From Aquabacterium soli (GTDB taxonomy: Bacteria > Pseudomonadota > Gammaproteobacteria > Burkholderiales > Burkholderiaceae_C), in contig NZ_RSED01000003.1 of the NCBI RefSeq assembly GCF_003933735.1, positions 186,001 through 250,000 on the forward strand: 64,000 nt of DNA. Direction: 5' to 3'. A program made the translations under genes and the position numbers. The notes under the pieces were generated by a model that saw only the letters and a list, made by a program, of their open reading frames with translations, was not told the DNA's origin and searched no databases. Below are positions 46,121-55,798 of this stretch, piece after piece; positions within the stretch are counted from its first letter, which is position 1, and the number at the start of each line of letters is the position of its first letter.

Positions 46121-46194
46121 TATTTCATGGCCCAAATCGGGCTATAATCCAAGGTTTTCCGGCTGTCGGAAAGTGCGCAGGCATGGTGCCTGCG
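46121..46194 (+). promoter_or_regulatory. rpmE2 promoter and leader hairpin
   Basis: A perfect -10 TATAAT stands at 46143-46148 with an indistinct -35 upstream (TATTTC at 46121-46126). The leader carries a perfect 8-base hairpin, CGCAGGCA (46176-46183) and TGCCTGCG (46187-46194), 35 bases before the start codon, which might bind the ribosomal protein itself. Confidence 0.55.
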
Positions 46195-46228
46195 TGGCTG
46201 CCGATGATGCAAACAGCATGAGGTTCCT

Positions 46229-46483
46229 ATGAAAGAAGGCATTCACCCTGGTTACCGCGACGTTCTGTTCGTGGACCTGTCCAACGGCTTCAAGTTCGTG
46301 ACGCGTTCGTGCGTGCCCACGAAGGAAACCGGCAAGACCGACGACGGTCGTGAACTGCCGCTGTTCAAGCTGGAAACGTCGTCCGAATCGCACCCGTTCT
46401 ACACGGGTCAGCAAAAGAGCGTGGACACCCTGGGCGGTCGCGTCGAGAAGTTCCGCAACAAGTTCGCTCACCTCAAGAAGTGA
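46229..46483 (+). CDS. rpmE2: 50S ribosomal protein L31, type B
   Basis: An 84-residue type B L31. The CxxC zinc-binding cysteines of type A L31 are absent; only C30 is present. GAGG precedes the ATG at 6 bases. Type B is the usual and often only L31 of Burkholderiales. Confidence 0.96.
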   Translation: MKEGIHPGYRDVLFVDLSNGFKFVTRSCVPTKETGKTDDGRELPLFKLETSSESHPFYTGQQKSVDTLGGRVEKFRNKFAHLKK

Positions 46484-46510
46484 TGCATGTCCGCTCCGTG
46501 CGGATGATCA

Positions 46511-46540
46511 AAAGGGCAGCTCAGGCTGCCCTTTTTGTTT
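46511..46540 (+). terminator. intrinsic terminator after rpmE2
   Basis: AAAGGGCAGC (46511-46520) and GCTGCCCTTT (46525-46534) with a 4-base loop, followed by TTGTTT. Confidence 0.9.
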
Positions 46541-46614
46541 GCGCTCCACTTCCGCTGCCTCTTTGCCGGCGTCACCGCGCCTGGCCGCCGATTGCCGAGT
46601 AAGATCGCCGCCGA

Positions 46615-48306
46615 ATGCAAGCCGACAACCAAGCCCACGTCACCCCTGCGCTGGTGACAGAAAAAGCCGTTCGCCGCCTGCCGCGCTGGGCGCTGTGGGC
46701 CTTCTGCGCCGCCTATGTGCTGCCTGGCCTGTTCGGCCGCGACCCCTGGAAGAACGCCGACATCGCCTCTTTCGGCCAGATGTGGAGCCTGGCCCTGGGC
46801 CAGGCCTCGTGGTGGGCACCCCATGTCGGCGGCGTGTCCCCGGGCAGTGGCGGCATCCTGCCTTACTGGCTGGGCGGCGGCTTCATTGCGGTGCTCAGTC
46901 CCATCATGGATCCGGCATTCGCCGCCCGTGTGCCCTTTGCCCTGCTGCTGGGTGCTGTGCTCGCCCTGACCTGGTACACCACCTACCACCTGGCCCGCAC
47001 CGACGCGGCTCAGCCGCTGCCCCTGGCCTTCGGTGGCGAAGCACCGGCGGCCGATTACGCCCGCGCGCTGGCCGACGGCGCCCTGCTCGCCCTGGTGGCC
47101 ACGCTGGGCCTGCTGCAGATGGGGCACGAAACCACGCCCGAACTGCTGCAGTTGACCGGCAGCGCGCTGTTCATGTACGGGCTGGCTGCTGCCCCGTTGC
47201 GCCATCTCAAGGCACGTCTGGCGACCGTGGGCAGCCTGGCGCTGCTGGCCACCAGCGGCAGCCCGACGGTCGCCATGATGCTGGCCGGCGTGGGCGTGCT
47301 GGTGTGCTGGCAGTCGCAAGAAGAGGGGATGCGCCGCTACGGCCTGTGGGTGATTGGCGCCGGCGTGATCGCCGCCGCCCTGGCCACCGTTCTCACACTG
47401 GCCCAGTTGTCCGGCTGGAACTGGAAAGTGGGACATGAGATCGAACCCGGCCAGTTGGTCAAGCTGATCATCTGGTTCACCTGGCCTGCCCTGCCGCTGG
47501 CCGCACTCACGGTATGGAAGTGGCGGCGCCAGTGGCTGCGGCGGCACATCGCCGTGCCGCTGTGCTCGGCCTTGGTCGGGATCGCTGCCTGTATCGCGAT
47601 GAGCAGCAGTGACCGCGCCCTGCTCCACTCTCTGCCACCGCTGGCCGTGCTGGCCGCCTTCGCGCTACCGGCGCTCAAGCGTGGCTTGAGTGGCGCCATC
47701 GACTGGTTCTCGGTGTTCTTCTTCACCATCGCCGCCCTGGCCATCTGGCTGGTGTATGCGGCCATGCACACGGGCTGGCCCGCCAAGACGGCTGCCAACG
47801 TGGCCAAGCTGGTGCCGGGCTACACGGCCGAGGTGTCCTGGGTGGCGCTGGGCTTCGCGATGCTGGGCACGCTGGCCTGGCTGCTGCTGGTGCGCTGGCG
47901 CACCGCACGCCACCGCGCGGCCTTGTGGAAAAGCCTGGTGCTGCCCGCGGGCGGCGTGGCCCTGGTGTGGCTGCTGCTGATGTCGCTGCTGCTGCCCGTG
48001 CTGGATCAGGCCAGAAGCTACCGCCTGCTGCTAGACCGCGTGGCCACCCACGTGCAGCCGGGCCAGTGCGTGCTGGCACCCAATGCGTCGGTGGGGCTGC
48101 TGACTGCGCTGGAATATTTTGGCAAGCACACGGTGTACGGTCAGACAGGTGTCGAACGCTACCCACCCGCGGGCTGCCAGTGGCTGATGATCAGCCTCAG
48201 CGCACGCCAGGACGAGCCTTCGCCGCCCGGCTGGACGTTCGTCTCCCGCGAGCGTCAGCGGACGCAGAACTCGGAGTCAGTGGCGATTTACCGGCGCCAC
48301 CCCTGA
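46615..48306 (+). CDS. membrane glycosyltransferase-like protein (GT-C fold, ArnT-like)
   Basis: A 563-residue protein with about ten to twelve membrane segments and a soluble C-terminal tail (about 470-563). The first extracytoplasmic loop holds G-R-D-P-W-K-N-A-D near 42, in the place where GT-C enzymes such as ArnT keep their catalytic aspartate. That would make it a lipid-linked sugar transferase, but no sugar-activating or O-antigen gene is near. I assign the superfamily with moderate confidence and no substrate. Confidence 0.68.
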   Translation: MQADNQAHVTPALVTEKAVRRLPRWALWAFCAAYVLPGLFGRDPWKNADIASFGQMWSLALGQASWWAPHVGGVSPGSGGILPYWLGGGFIAVLSPIMDPAFAARVPFALLLGAVLALTWYTTYHLARTDAAQPLPLAFGGEAPAADYARALADGALLALVATLGLLQMGHETTPELLQLTGSALFMYGLAAAPLRHLKARLATVGSLALLATSGSPTVAMMLAGVGVLVCWQSQEEGMRRYGLWVIGAGVIAAALATVLTLAQLSGWNWKVGHEIEPGQLVKLIIWFTWPALPLAALTVWKWRRQWLRRHIAVPLCSALVGIAACIAMSSSDRALLHSLPPLAVLAAFALPALKRGLSGAIDWFSVFFFTIAALAIWLVYAAMHTGWPAKTAANVAKLVPGYTAEVSWVALGFAMLGTLAWLLLVRWRTARHRAALWKSLVLPAGGVALVWLLLMSLLLPVLDQARSYRLLLDRVATHVQPGQCVLAPNASVGLLTALEYFGKHTVYGQTGVERYPPAGCQWLMISLSARQDEPSPPGWTFVSRERQRTQNSESVAIYRRHP

Positions 48307-48331
48307 TTCCCGAGCAGCCAATGGCACGGGA

Positions 48332-49672
48332 TCAGAGCGGCTTGAGGCGCACCCGCGCCACGGGCACGGTGAGCGTGAAGATCGAGCCCTTGCCCTTCTC
48401 GCTGGTGATGCGCAGTTCGCCACCGTGGCGCTGCACCACGTGCTTGACGATCGACAGCCCCAGCCCAGTGCCGCCGGTGTCGCGTGAACGGCTGCCGTCG
48501 ACGCGGTAGAAGCGTTCCGTCAGGCGCGGGATGTGCTCGGCGTCAATGCCGATGCCGCTGTCCTTGACCGAGAACTCTCCGCTGCCATCTGGCAAGGTAC
48601 GCCACGCCACGCCGATGTGCCCGCCCTCCGGCGTGTAGCGGATGGCGTTGGACACCAGGTTGCCCATGGCGCTGAGCCATTCGCTTTCCACACCGGCGAT
48701 CTCGACCACCGTGTGGGCGGGCGAGATGGTGCTGGTGAACTCGTGCCGCCCCTGCGACAGGCCCTTGGCATCGTTCTCGATGCGCTGCAGCACATCGCTC
48801 ATGCGGCACCAGTGGTCGGCCGTCGGGCGCGGGCTGCCTTCGATCTGCGCCAGCATCAGCAGGTCAGAAACCAAAGTCTGCATGCGCTCGGATTGCTGGC
48901 CCATCAAGGTCAGCACACGCCTGCGCTCGACCTCGGTCAAAGGCAGGTTGGCCATGGTCTCGATGAAGCCGTTGAGCACCGTCAGCGGGGTGCGGATCTC
49001 GTGCGACACATTGGCCACGAAGTCGCGGCGCATGGCCTCTGAGCGCTCGCGCTCGGTCACGTCCTGCGACAGCACGATGCGCAGGCCATCGCCATAGTTG
49101 CGCACCACGACGGACAAGGTGCCCTGCCCGCCCCGCGGCATCAGGAACTTCACCGGCTCAGTCTGCTCCTCGCTGGCCAGGTACTGGACGAATGCAGGCA
49201 CGCGCACCAGGTTGGTCACACGCTGCGCCAGGTCTCGCACAGGGTCCAACCCGAAGTGCGATGCCGCCGTGCGGCTGATCCAGGTGATGTGCTCGGACGC
49301 GTCCAGCAGCATCACGCCATTGGGCGAAGCGTCGATGCCGGACAGGAACTGCGACAGCCGTTCGCGTTCGTTGGCGGTCTCGCGCTCACGTTGGCGCAGC
49401 ACGCGGTGCACGCGGTGCGACACCTCTCCCCACAGGCCGGGCAGCGCTGGCGGATCGGCCTCGGGGTTGCGAAGCCAGTCCAGCAGGCGGTAGCCCTTGA
49501 GGGTGTCCAGCACGGACAGGCCGACCACGGCCAGGGCCGCGCCGCCGATGGCCATGCGGGCCGGGTAGCCCAGGTGGTGGCCGATCCACCAGCCCACGCT
49601 GGCGCCCAGGGCCCCGGTGAGCACGCGTGTGCTGACACGCGACAGCAGCCACGAATTGCTTGTATCGATCAC
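48332..49672 (-). CDS. phoR: phosphate regulon sensor histidine kinase PhoR
   Basis: Membrane kinase that phosphorylates PhoB when phosphate is low. It has two hydrophobic segments near the N-terminus, a PAS domain (about 90-190), HisKA with F-V-A-N-V-S-H-E-I-R-T-P-L, and HATPase_c with N-A-I-R-Y-T-P, D-S-G-I-G-I and G-G-T-G-L-G-L. I chose GTG 49672, 43 bases after phoB; another GTG at 49762 would overlap phoB by 47 bases. Neither has a strong ribosome site, so the start is uncertain. Confidence 0.9.
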   Translation of the reverse strand: MIDTSNSWLLSRVSTRVLTGALGASVGWWIGHHLGYPARMAIGGAALAVVGLSVLDTLKGYRLLDWLRNPEADPPALPGLWGEVSHRVHRVLRQRERETANERERLSQFLSGIDASPNGVMLLDASEHITWISRTAASHFGLDPVRDLAQRVTNLVRVPAFVQYLASEEQTEPVKFLMPRGGQGTLSVVVRNYGDGLRIVLSQDVTERERSEAMRRDFVANVSHEIRTPLTVLNGFIETMANLPLTEVERRRVLTLMGQQSERMQTLVSDLLMLAQIEGSPRPTADHWCRMSDVLQRIENDAKGLSQGRHEFTSTISPAHTVVEIAGVESEWLSAMGNLVSNAIRYTPEGGHIGVAWRTLPDGSGEFSVKDSGIGIDAEHIPRLTERFYRVDGSRSRDTGGTGLGLSIVKHVVQRHGGELRITSEKGKGSIFTLTVPVARVRLKPL

Positions 49673-49715
49673 GAACGGAACCGCTGTTGTGCGAGTGTCG
49701 GAGGTGTGCCGCCGC

Positions 49716-50414
49716 TCAGGCCGCGTTGGCCAGTTGCTGCGTGAGGCGGTAGCCCGCGCCACGCACCGTCTCGATCATCTGCGAGCGCTGCACACCCGAG
49801 AGGGCTTCGCGCAGGCGCTTCACATGCACATCGACCGTGCGCTCTTCGATGAAGACGTGGTCGCCCCAGACGCGGTCCAGCAACTGCGCACGGCTGTGAA
49901 CACGCTCCGGGTGCGTCATGAAGAAATGCAGCAGCTTGAACTCGGTCGGGCCGATCTTCACGTCCTGCTCTTCGCAGGACACGCGGCGCGTGGCCGGATC
50001 CAGCCGCAGGCCGGCGATCTCTACTGCCGAATCGAGCGCCTGCGGCGCCTTGCGGCGCAGCACGGCACGCACGCGGGCCATCAGCTCCTGCGTGGAGAAG
50101 GGCTTGGTCAGGTAGTCGTCGGCACCAGCGTCCAGGCCGGCCACCTTGTCGGTCTCTTCGGCCCGGGCCGTGAGCATGATCACCGGCAGGTCCTTGGTGC
50201 GCTGCTGGCCGCGCCAGCGCTTGGCCAGGCTCAGGCCGGAGGCACCTGGAAGCATCCAGTCCAGCAACACCAGGTCGGGCAGCACGCGGTCCACCTCGTT
50301 CTGCGCGACCTCGCCATCGGGCGCCACCACCACCTCGAAGCCCGCGTGACGCAGGTTCAAGGTGATCAGTTCGGCGATCGCGGCTTCGTCTTCAACCACC
50401 AGCACTCGGCTCAT
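49716..50414 (-). CDS. phoB: phosphate regulon response regulator PhoB
   Basis: A 232-residue OmpR-type regulator: a receiver with the phospho-acceptor in L-V-L-L-D-W-M-L-P-G and a winged-helix domain (about 130-228). It binds Pho boxes, several of which lie upstream of pstS in this window. GAGGA stands 8 bases before the ATG. It follows phoU. Confidence 0.96.
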   Translation of the reverse strand: MSRVLVVEDEAAIAELITLNLRHAGFEVVVAPDGEVAQNEVDRVLPDLVLLDWMLPGASGLSLAKRWRGQQRTKDLPVIMLTARAEETDKVAGLDAGADDYLTKPFSTQELMARVRAVLRRKAPQALDSAVEIAGLRLDPATRRVSCEEQDVKIGPTEFKLLHFFMTHPERVHSRAQLLDRVWGDHVFIEERTVDVHVKRLREALSGVQRSQMIETVRGAGYRLTQQLANAA

Positions 50415-50430
50415 AGGGCGGTCCTCACGG

Positions 50431-51138
50431 TCATTTGATGATGTCGGCCACGGCTTCGGGCGTGTTGTGACGCACGTCCGTACCCTTGACGATGTAGATC
50501 ACCTGCTCGGCCAGGTTCTTGGCGTGGTCGCCCACGCGCTCGATGGCCTTGGCCACGAACACCAGGTCGATGGAGGCGGAGATGGTGCGCGGATCTTCCA
50601 TCATGTAGGTGATCAGCTTGCGCATCAGGCCGTCGAACTCGGCGTCGATCTCATTGTCGTTCTTGATCACGTCCAGCGCCACGCCCACGTCCAGGCGGGC
50701 AAAGGCGTCCAGGGCCTTGCGCAGCGAGGCCGTGGCCAGGTTGGCCTCGAAGGACACGTCGCTCACCGGCAGGCGCAGGCGGCTGGACACCCCCGTGTTG
50801 ATCAGGCGCTGCACCGTGCGCGCGATGCGGGCGGCTTCGTCGCCCACGCGCTCCAGGTTGCCGATGGTCTTGGAGATGGCGATCAGCAGGCGCAGGTCGC
50901 GTGCCGTCGGCTGACGGCGGGCGATGATGGTGGACAGATCGGCATCGATCTCCATTTCCATCTGGTTGACCTTCTCTTCCTGCTGCAGCACTTGCGTGGC
51001 CACATCGCCACCGAAGTTGGTCAGGGCGTAGATGGCCTGGGCCACCTGGGATTCGACCAGGCCGCCCATTTCGAGCACGCGTGTGGAGATGCCGCTGAGC
51101 TCGACATCGAACTGGCTGGACAGATGTTTTTCGACCAT
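50431..51138 (-). CDS. phoU: phosphate signalling protein PhoU
   Basis: A 235-residue all-helical protein with two PhoU repeats, each with an E/DxxxD metal-binding motif (R-V-G-D-E-A-A-R and R-V-G-D-H-A-K-N). It couples the Pst transporter to PhoR and restrains the regulon when phosphate is plentiful. It starts 20 bases after pstB with GGAG at 9 bases. Confidence 0.96.
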   Translation of the reverse strand: MVEKHLSSQFDVELSGISTRVLEMGGLVESQVAQAIYALTNFGGDVATQVLQQEEKVNQMEMEIDADLSTIIARRQPTARDLRLLIAISKTIGNLERVGDEAARIARTVQRLINTGVSSRLRLPVSDVSFEANLATASLRKALDAFARLDVGVALDVIKNDNEIDAEFDGLMRKLITYMMEDPRTISASIDLVFVAKAIERVGDHAKNLAEQVIYIVKGTDVRHNTPEAVADIIK

Positions 51139-51158
51139 GTTGTTGGCTCCTGTGTTGT

Positions 51159-51944
51159 TCAGCCGAAGCGGCCCGTGATGTAGTCTTCGGTCTCTTTCTT
51201 CTTGGGCTTCATGAACAGGTCGGACGTGGGTCCGAACTCAATCAGCTCGCCCAGGTACATGTAGGCGGTGAAGTCCGAGCAACGTGCAGCCTGCTGCATG
51301 TTGTGGGTCACGATCAGCACGGTGTAGTCGTCCTTGAGCTCATGGATCAGCTCTTCGATCTTGCCGGTGGAGATCGGGTCCAGCGCCGAGCAGGGCTCGT
51401 CCAGCAGCAGCACCTCGGGCTTGATGGCGATGCCGCGGGCGATGCACAGACGCTGCTGCTGACCACCCGACAGGCCCGAACCGCTCTGGTTGAGCTTGTC
51501 CTTGACCTCGTTCCACAGCGCGGCCTTCTTGAGGGCCCATTCGACACGTTCGTCCATCTCCGCGCGCGAGAGGTTCTCGAACAGGCGCACACCGAAGGCG
51601 ATGTTGTCGTAGATCGACATCGGGAACGGCGTGGGCTTCTGGAACACCATGCCGACCTTGGCACGGATCAGGGAGACATCCTCCTTGGACTTCAGGATGT
51701 TCTGGCCGTCCAGCAGGATCTCGCCTTCGGCGCGCTGTTCGGGGTAGAGCTCGAACATGCGGTTGAAGGTGCGCAGCAGCGTGGACTTGCCGCAGCCCGA
51801 AGGACCGATGAAGGCGGTGACCTTCTTCTCGGGCAGCTCCATGTTGATGTTCTTGAGCGCATGGAACTTACCGTAGTAGAAGTTCATGTTGCGCACGGCC
51901 AGCTTGGCCTTGGCCGGGGTCGAGTGTTGCACCTTGGCGTCCAT
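51159..51944 (-). CDS. pstB: phosphate ABC transporter ATP-binding protein PstB
   Basis: A 261-residue ATPase: Walker [10 protein letters not shown], signature L-S-G-G-Q-Q-Q-R-L, Walker B L-L-L-D-E-P. The start at 51944 gives M-D-A-K-V-Q-H; an open extension to 52022 is not conserved. Confidence 0.96.
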   Translation of the reverse strand: MDAKVQHSTPAKAKLAVRNMNFYYGKFHALKNINMELPEKKVTAFIGPSGCGKSTLLRTFNRMFELYPEQRAEGEILLDGQNILKSKEDVSLIRAKVGMVFQKPTPFPMSIYDNIAFGVRLFENLSRAEMDERVEWALKKAALWNEVKDKLNQSGSGLSGGQQQRLCIARGIAIKPEVLLLDEPCSALDPISTGKIEELIHELKDDYTVLIVTHNMQQAARCSDFTAYMYLGELIEFGPTSDLFMKPKKKETEDYITGRFG

Positions 51945-51993
51945 GATGATGGGGCTTTCTAAGGAATGCGAATGCGTTGTATGCGGTGGATGT

Positions 51994-52857
51994 TCAGCGT
52001 TGGCGGAACATGGTGCGGGCAATGACGTTCAGTGCCAGCACGCCGACCGTGATCAGGAAGACACCGGCCCAGGCCAGCTTCTGCCAGTTCTCGTACGGGC
52101 TCATGGCGAACTTGAAGATGGTGACCGGCAGGCTCGCCATCGGTTGGCTCAGGTCCGTCGTCCAGAACTGGTTGGACAGCGCGGTGAACAGCAGCGGTGC
52201 CGTCTCGCCCGAGATGCGGGCCACCGCCAGCAGGATGCCGGTGATCACGCCGGCACGGGCCGAGCGCAGGGTGATGGTGCCGATCACGCGCCACTTCGGC
52301 GTGCCGAGGGCGTAGGCGGCTTCACGCAGCGCGGCGGGCACCAGCACGAGCATGTTCTCCGTGGTGCGGATCACCACCGGCACCACGATCAGCGCCAGGG
52401 CCAGCACGCCGGCGAAGCCGGAGAAGGACTTCATCCTGGCCACCACGACGCTGTAGATGAACAGGCCCACCACGATGGACGGTGCCGACAGCAGGATGTC
52501 GTTGATGAAACGGGTGACGCTGCCCAGCCAGCCCTTCTGGCCATACTCGGCCAGGTAGATGCCGGCCATCACGCCCACCGGCGTGCCGATCAGCGTGGCC
52601 AGACCGACCATGATGAACGAGCCCATGATGGCGTTGGCCAGGCCGCCCGCGTCCATCGGCGGCGGCGTCATCTGGGTGAAGGTGGCGATCGCCAGACCGT
52701 CCATGCCCAGCCGAACGGTCTCGATCAGGATCCAGATCAGCCAGACCAGGCCAAAGGCCATGGCCCCCAGCGACAGCGTCAAGGCGATCGCGTTGATGCG
52801 CTTGCGGGCGGCGTGTTTCTTCAGGCGCGTGGCCTGCAGGGTGGCAGAGGTGCTCAC
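51994..52857 (-). CDS. pstA: phosphate ABC transporter permease PstA
   Basis: A 287-residue inner-membrane permease with six membrane segments and the EAA loop [16 protein letters not shown]. The GTG start overlaps the pstC stop as GTGA, so the two permeases are coupled. Confidence 0.95.
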   Translation of the reverse strand: MSTSATLQATRLKKHAARKRINAIALTLSLGAMAFGLVWLIWILIETVRLGMDGLAIATFTQMTPPPMDAGGLANAIMGSFIMVGLATLIGTPVGVMAGIYLAEYGQKGWLGSVTRFINDILLSAPSIVVGLFIYSVVVARMKSFSGFAGVLALALIVVPVVIRTTENMLVLVPAALREAAYALGTPKWRVIGTITLRSARAGVITGILLAVARISGETAPLLFTALSNQFWTTDLSQPMASLPVTIFKFAMSPYENWQKLAWAGVFLITVGVLALNVIARTMFRQR

Positions 52858-53882
52858 GAACGGGCTCCTTCGGACTTCTTGAGACGGGCCAGCAGCACCT
52901 TGGAGAAGGCCAGCACGACAAAGGTGATGAAGAACAGGACCAGGCCGAGGTAGATCAGCGAGGCCTGGTGCAGGCCCTCGCCGGCTTCGGCGAACTCGTT
53001 GGCCAGGGCCGAGGTGATGCTGTTGGCAGCCTCGAACACCGACAGGGAGTTGAGCTGGTTCATGTTGCCGATGACGAAGGTCACGGCCATGGTCTCGCCC
53101 AGGGCACGGCCCAGGCCCAGCATGATGCCGCCGACCACACCGGTCTTGGTGTAGGGCAGAACGACCTTGCTCACCACTTCCCAGGTGGTCGAACCCAGGC
53201 CGTAGGCCGATTCCTTGAGCAGCGGAGGCGTCACCTCGAACACGTCACGCATCACCGACGCGATGAACGGGATGATCATGATCGCCAGGATGATGCCGGC
53301 CGACAGGATGCCGATGCCGACCGGCGGGCCGGAGAAGAAGGCCTCCAGCAGGGGCACGCCCACCGTCAGGTTCTGCAGCGGCTGCTGAACGTAGGTGGCC
53401 AGGATGGGGCCGAACACCAGCAGGCCCCACATGCCGTACACGATGGAGGGCACGGCCGCCAGCAGTTCCACCGCGATGCCCAGCGGGCGCTTGAGCCAGG
53501 CGGGCGACAGCTCGGTCAGGAACATGGCGATGCCGAAGCTCACGGGCACGGCGATCAGCAGCGCGATGAACGAGGTCATCAAGGTGCCGTAGATCATGAC
53601 CAGGCCGCCGTAGGACTCCTGCACGGGGTCCCACTCGGTGCTGGTCAGGAAGCCCAGTCCGTATTTTTCGATGGCGGGCCAGGCGCCCACGATCAGCGAA
53701 ATGATGATGCCGGCCAGCAAGGACAGCGTCAGGATGGCCGCAGAGCGGGCCAATAGCGCGAACACGGTGTCGGCCCAGGGGGAAGGACCGCGGCGCGAAG
53801 GGGGATTGCTCATGGGTGAGGATCGTTTTTGTCGAGAGGCAGATCCGAAATCATCGGCATCCGCCGGCAAGGTGGCACTCAT
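52854..53882 (-). CDS. pstC: phosphate ABC transporter permease PstC
   Basis: A 342-residue permease with an EAA loop ([13 protein letters not shown]). ATG 53882 is chosen because a perfect GGAGG lies six bases upstream; the internal ATG at 53813 starts nearer the conserved part but has no ribosome site. Confidence 0.94.
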   Translation of the reverse strand: MSATLPADADDFGSASRQKRSSPMSNPPSRRGPSPWADTVFALLARSAAILTLSLLAGIIISLIVGAWPAIEKYGLGFLTSTEWDPVQESYGGLVMIYGTLMTSFIALLIAVPVSFGIAMFLTELSPAWLKRPLGIAVELLAAVPSIVYGMWGLLVFGPILATYVQQPLQNLTVGVPLLEAFFSGPPVGIGILSAGIILAIMIIPFIASVMRDVFEVTPPLLKESAYGLGSTTWEVVSKVVLPYTKTGVVGGIMLGLGRALGETMAVTFVIGNMNQLNSLSVFEAANSITSALANEFAEAGEGLHQASLIYLGLVLFFITFVVLAFSKVLLARLKKSEGARS

Positions 53883-53926
53883 GGTCAACCTCCGTCCAGG
53901 CCTTTGAAGGCATTGTTCGTGTCAGC

Positions 53927-53959
53927 AAAAGGCCGGAGCCCTGTGGCCAGGACCCCGGC
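53927..53959 (-). terminator. hairpin between pstS and pstC
   Basis: GCCGGAGCCCTG (53932-53943) pairs with CAGGACCCCGGC (53948-53959), 12 bases with two wobbles; leftward it is followed by CTTTTG. It is a likely partial terminator or 3'-stabilising element letting pstS mRNA exceed that of the rest of the operon, as known for binding-protein genes. Confidence 0.6.
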
Positions 53960-53979
53960 AATGGTCTGTGAGACCAGAT

Positions 53980-55014
53980 TTACTTGTAGGAAACAGGCTT
54001 GCCTGCGGTGTCCACCACGGTGGCCCACTGCTTGCGAACCAGGTCCTTCACGGACGTGGGCAGAGGAACGTATTCGAGATCGACAGCGGTCTTGTCGCCG
54101 TTGTTGTAGGCCCATTCGAAGAACTTCAGCGTGGCCGCGCCCTGGGCAGGCTTGTCCTGCGACTTGTGCACCAGGATGAAGGTGGCGCCGCTGACAGGCC
54201 ATGCGTCCTTGCCAGCCTGGTTGGTCAGGATCTGGTAGAAGCTCTTGGTCCAGTCGGCGCTGGCGGCAGAGGCCTTGAAGGCGTCGTCGTTGGGCTGAAC
54301 GTAGGTGCCGGCCGCGTTGCGCAAGGCCACGTGCGACATCTTGTTCTGCTTGGCGTAGGCGTATTCCACGTAGCCGATCGAGTTGGGCAGGCGCTGCACG
54401 AAGGCCGACACGCCTTCGTTGCCCTTACCACCGGCACCCGTGGGCCAGTTCACGGCGGTGCCTTCACCGACCTTGGACTTCCACTCGGCGTTCACCTTGG
54501 ACAGGTAGTTCGTGAAGATGAAGCTGGTGCCGGAGCCGTCGGCGCGGCGGACCACGGCGATGGCGGCATCAGGCAGGGGCACGCCGGGGTTCAGGCCGGT
54601 GATGGCCGCGTCGTTCCACTTCTTGATCTTGCCCAGGTAGATGTCGCCCAGCACTTCGCCGGTCAGCTTGAGCTGGCCCGGGGTGATGCCCTTGACGTTG
54701 ATCACGGGCACCACGCCACCGATCACGGTGGGGAACTGCACCAGGCCGTCCTTGGCCAGGTCTTCGTCCTTCAAGGGCATGTCGGAAGCACCGAAGTCCA
54801 CCGTCTTGGCCTTGATCTGCTTGAGGCCTGCGCCGGAGCCGACCGACTGGTAGTTGATGCGCACGCCCGTGGCCTTGTTGTAGGCGTCAGCCCACTTGGA
54901 GTACACGGGAGCGGGGAAGGTAGCGCCCGCGCCGGTCACGTCTTGGGCCATGGCAGCGGTGGCAGCCAGGGTGAGAGCAGCAGCCACAGCGGTACGGATC
55001 ATGTGGAATTTCAT
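53980..55014 (-). CDS. pstS: phosphate-binding periplasmic protein PstS
   Basis: High-affinity phosphate-binding protein, 344 residues with a signal peptide (cleaved after A-M-A). [10 protein letters not shown] at the mature start and the phosphate-contact segments S-G-x-G and R-R-A-D-G-S-G-T are present. It heads pstSCAB-phoU-phoB-phoR under a Pho box. Confidence 0.96.
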   Translation of the reverse strand: MKFHMIRTAVAAALTLAATAAMAQDVTGAGATFPAPVYSKWADAYNKATGVRINYQSVGSGAGLKQIKAKTVDFGASDMPLKDEDLAKDGLVQFPTVIGGVVPVINVKGITPGQLKLTGEVLGDIYLGKIKKWNDAAITGLNPGVPLPDAAIAVVRRADGSGTSFIFTNYLSKVNAEWKSKVGEGTAVNWPTGAGGKGNEGVSAFVQRLPNSIGYVEYAYAKQNKMSHVALRNAAGTYVQPNDDAFKASAASADWTKSFYQILTNQAGKDAWPVSGATFILVHKSQDKPAQGAATLKFFEWAYNNGDKTAVDLEYVPLPTSVKDLVRKQWATVVDTAGKPVSYK

Positions 55015-55060
55015 TCTTCGCCTTTCAGGGGTCGAGTGACAACAAAGTTGAACGCTGCGG

Positions 55061-55094
55061 ACTGTAGGCATCAATTGTGACCAACTCATGACAT
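55061..55094 (-). promoter_or_regulatory. Pho box and promoter of pstS
   Basis: Minus strand ATGTCATGAGTTGGTCAC (55077-55094) holds two 7-base repeats 11 bases apart (ATGTCAT and TGGTCAC; consensus CTGTCAT). A 10-base gap then leads to TACAGT (55061-55066) as -10. The distances are those of PhoB-activated promoters, in which the Pho box replaces the -35. Confidence 0.7.
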
Positions 55095-55152
55095 GCGCCG
55101 GAATCGTTGTCATATGCGAAAAAGCCACCTGTGCATTCGACCCTGATTCAGG

Positions 55153-55207
55153 ATGACAGCGGCTGTCATGTTTCAGACATGGAACTGTCATGTGACAAGT
55201 CTAAGGT
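55153..55207 (+). promoter_or_regulatory. tandem Pho boxes facing the fasciclin gene
   Basis: Four half-sites at exact 11-base steps: CTGTCAT (55163), CAGACAT (55174), CTGTCAT (55185), CAAGTCT (55196). A further inverted half-site gives the palindrome ATGACAGC-G-GCTGTCAT (55153-55169). TAAGGT (55202-55207) could be the -10. The direction of the repeats points to the fasciclin gene at 55263. Confidence 0.7.
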
Positions 55208-55262
55208 GCTTGGCAGTCCGCCAACAAGGCGGCTTGAACAACCTCCCAAAGGAAGTCCTTCC

Positions 55263-55751
55263 ATGAACCTGTCCTTGCGCCACCCTCTGGCCGCGGCCTG
55301 CCTGGCCTTGGCGACCCTGTCCACCTCTGGTCTGGCCCATGCTGCCGACACCGCCGTGTCGGTGGCCGCCCAGACGGCTGACCTGTCGACGTTTTCCCGC
55401 CTGGTGAAACAGGCCGGCCTGGAAAGCACGTTGAACAGCGGCGCTTTCACCGTGTTCGCGCCCAGCGACGAAGCCTTCAAGGCCGTGCCCGCCGACAAGC
55501 TCGACACGCTGGCCAAGGATCCGGAGCAGCTCAAGGCCCTGCTGACCTACCACGTGCTGTCGGGCAAGACCACCTCGGCCGCCATCGGCGAGAACAGCAC
55601 CCCGGCCACCGTCAACGGTGCCAAGCTGGCCCTGTCGCGCGCCGGTGATTTCGTCACGGTGGACGATGCGATGGTCACCAAGGCCGATGTGGCCGCTGGC
55701 GACAGCGTGGTGCACGTGATCGACCGCGTGCTGACCCCGCCGAAGAAGTAA
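55263..55751 (+). CDS. secreted fasciclin-domain protein
   Basis: A 162-residue protein: signal peptide ending G-L-A-H-A-A, then one fasciclin (FAS1) domain with F-T-V-F-A-P-S-D-E-A-F (H1 region) and a C-terminal V-H-V-I-D-R-V-L (H2 region). FAS1 proteins mediate adhesion; bacterial single-domain forms are secreted or periplasmic. AAGGAAG precedes the ATG at 8 bases. Its upstream Pho boxes suggest phosphate-starvation control, an unusual context for this family. Confidence 0.9.
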   Translation: MNLSLRHPLAAACLALATLSTSGLAHAADTAVSVAAQTADLSTFSRLVKQAGLESTLNSGAFTVFAPSDEAFKAVPADKLDTLAKDPEQLKALLTYHVLSGKTTSAAIGENSTPATVNGAKLALSRAGDFVTVDDAMVTKADVAAGDSVVHVIDRVLTPPKK

Positions 55752-55760
55752 GGCTCAACA

Positions 55761-55788
55761 GGCCCATCGGCGGTCGCCGCCGTGGGCC
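55761..55788. terminator. hairpin between convergent fasciclin and glmM genes
   Basis: GGCCCA and CGGCGG (55761-55773) pair with CCGCCG and TGGGCC (55777-55788): 12 base pairs with one bulged T and a 3-base loop. No U-tract on either side, so it may only stabilise 3' ends. Confidence 0.45.
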
Positions 55789-55798
55789 ATGCGGAGCA

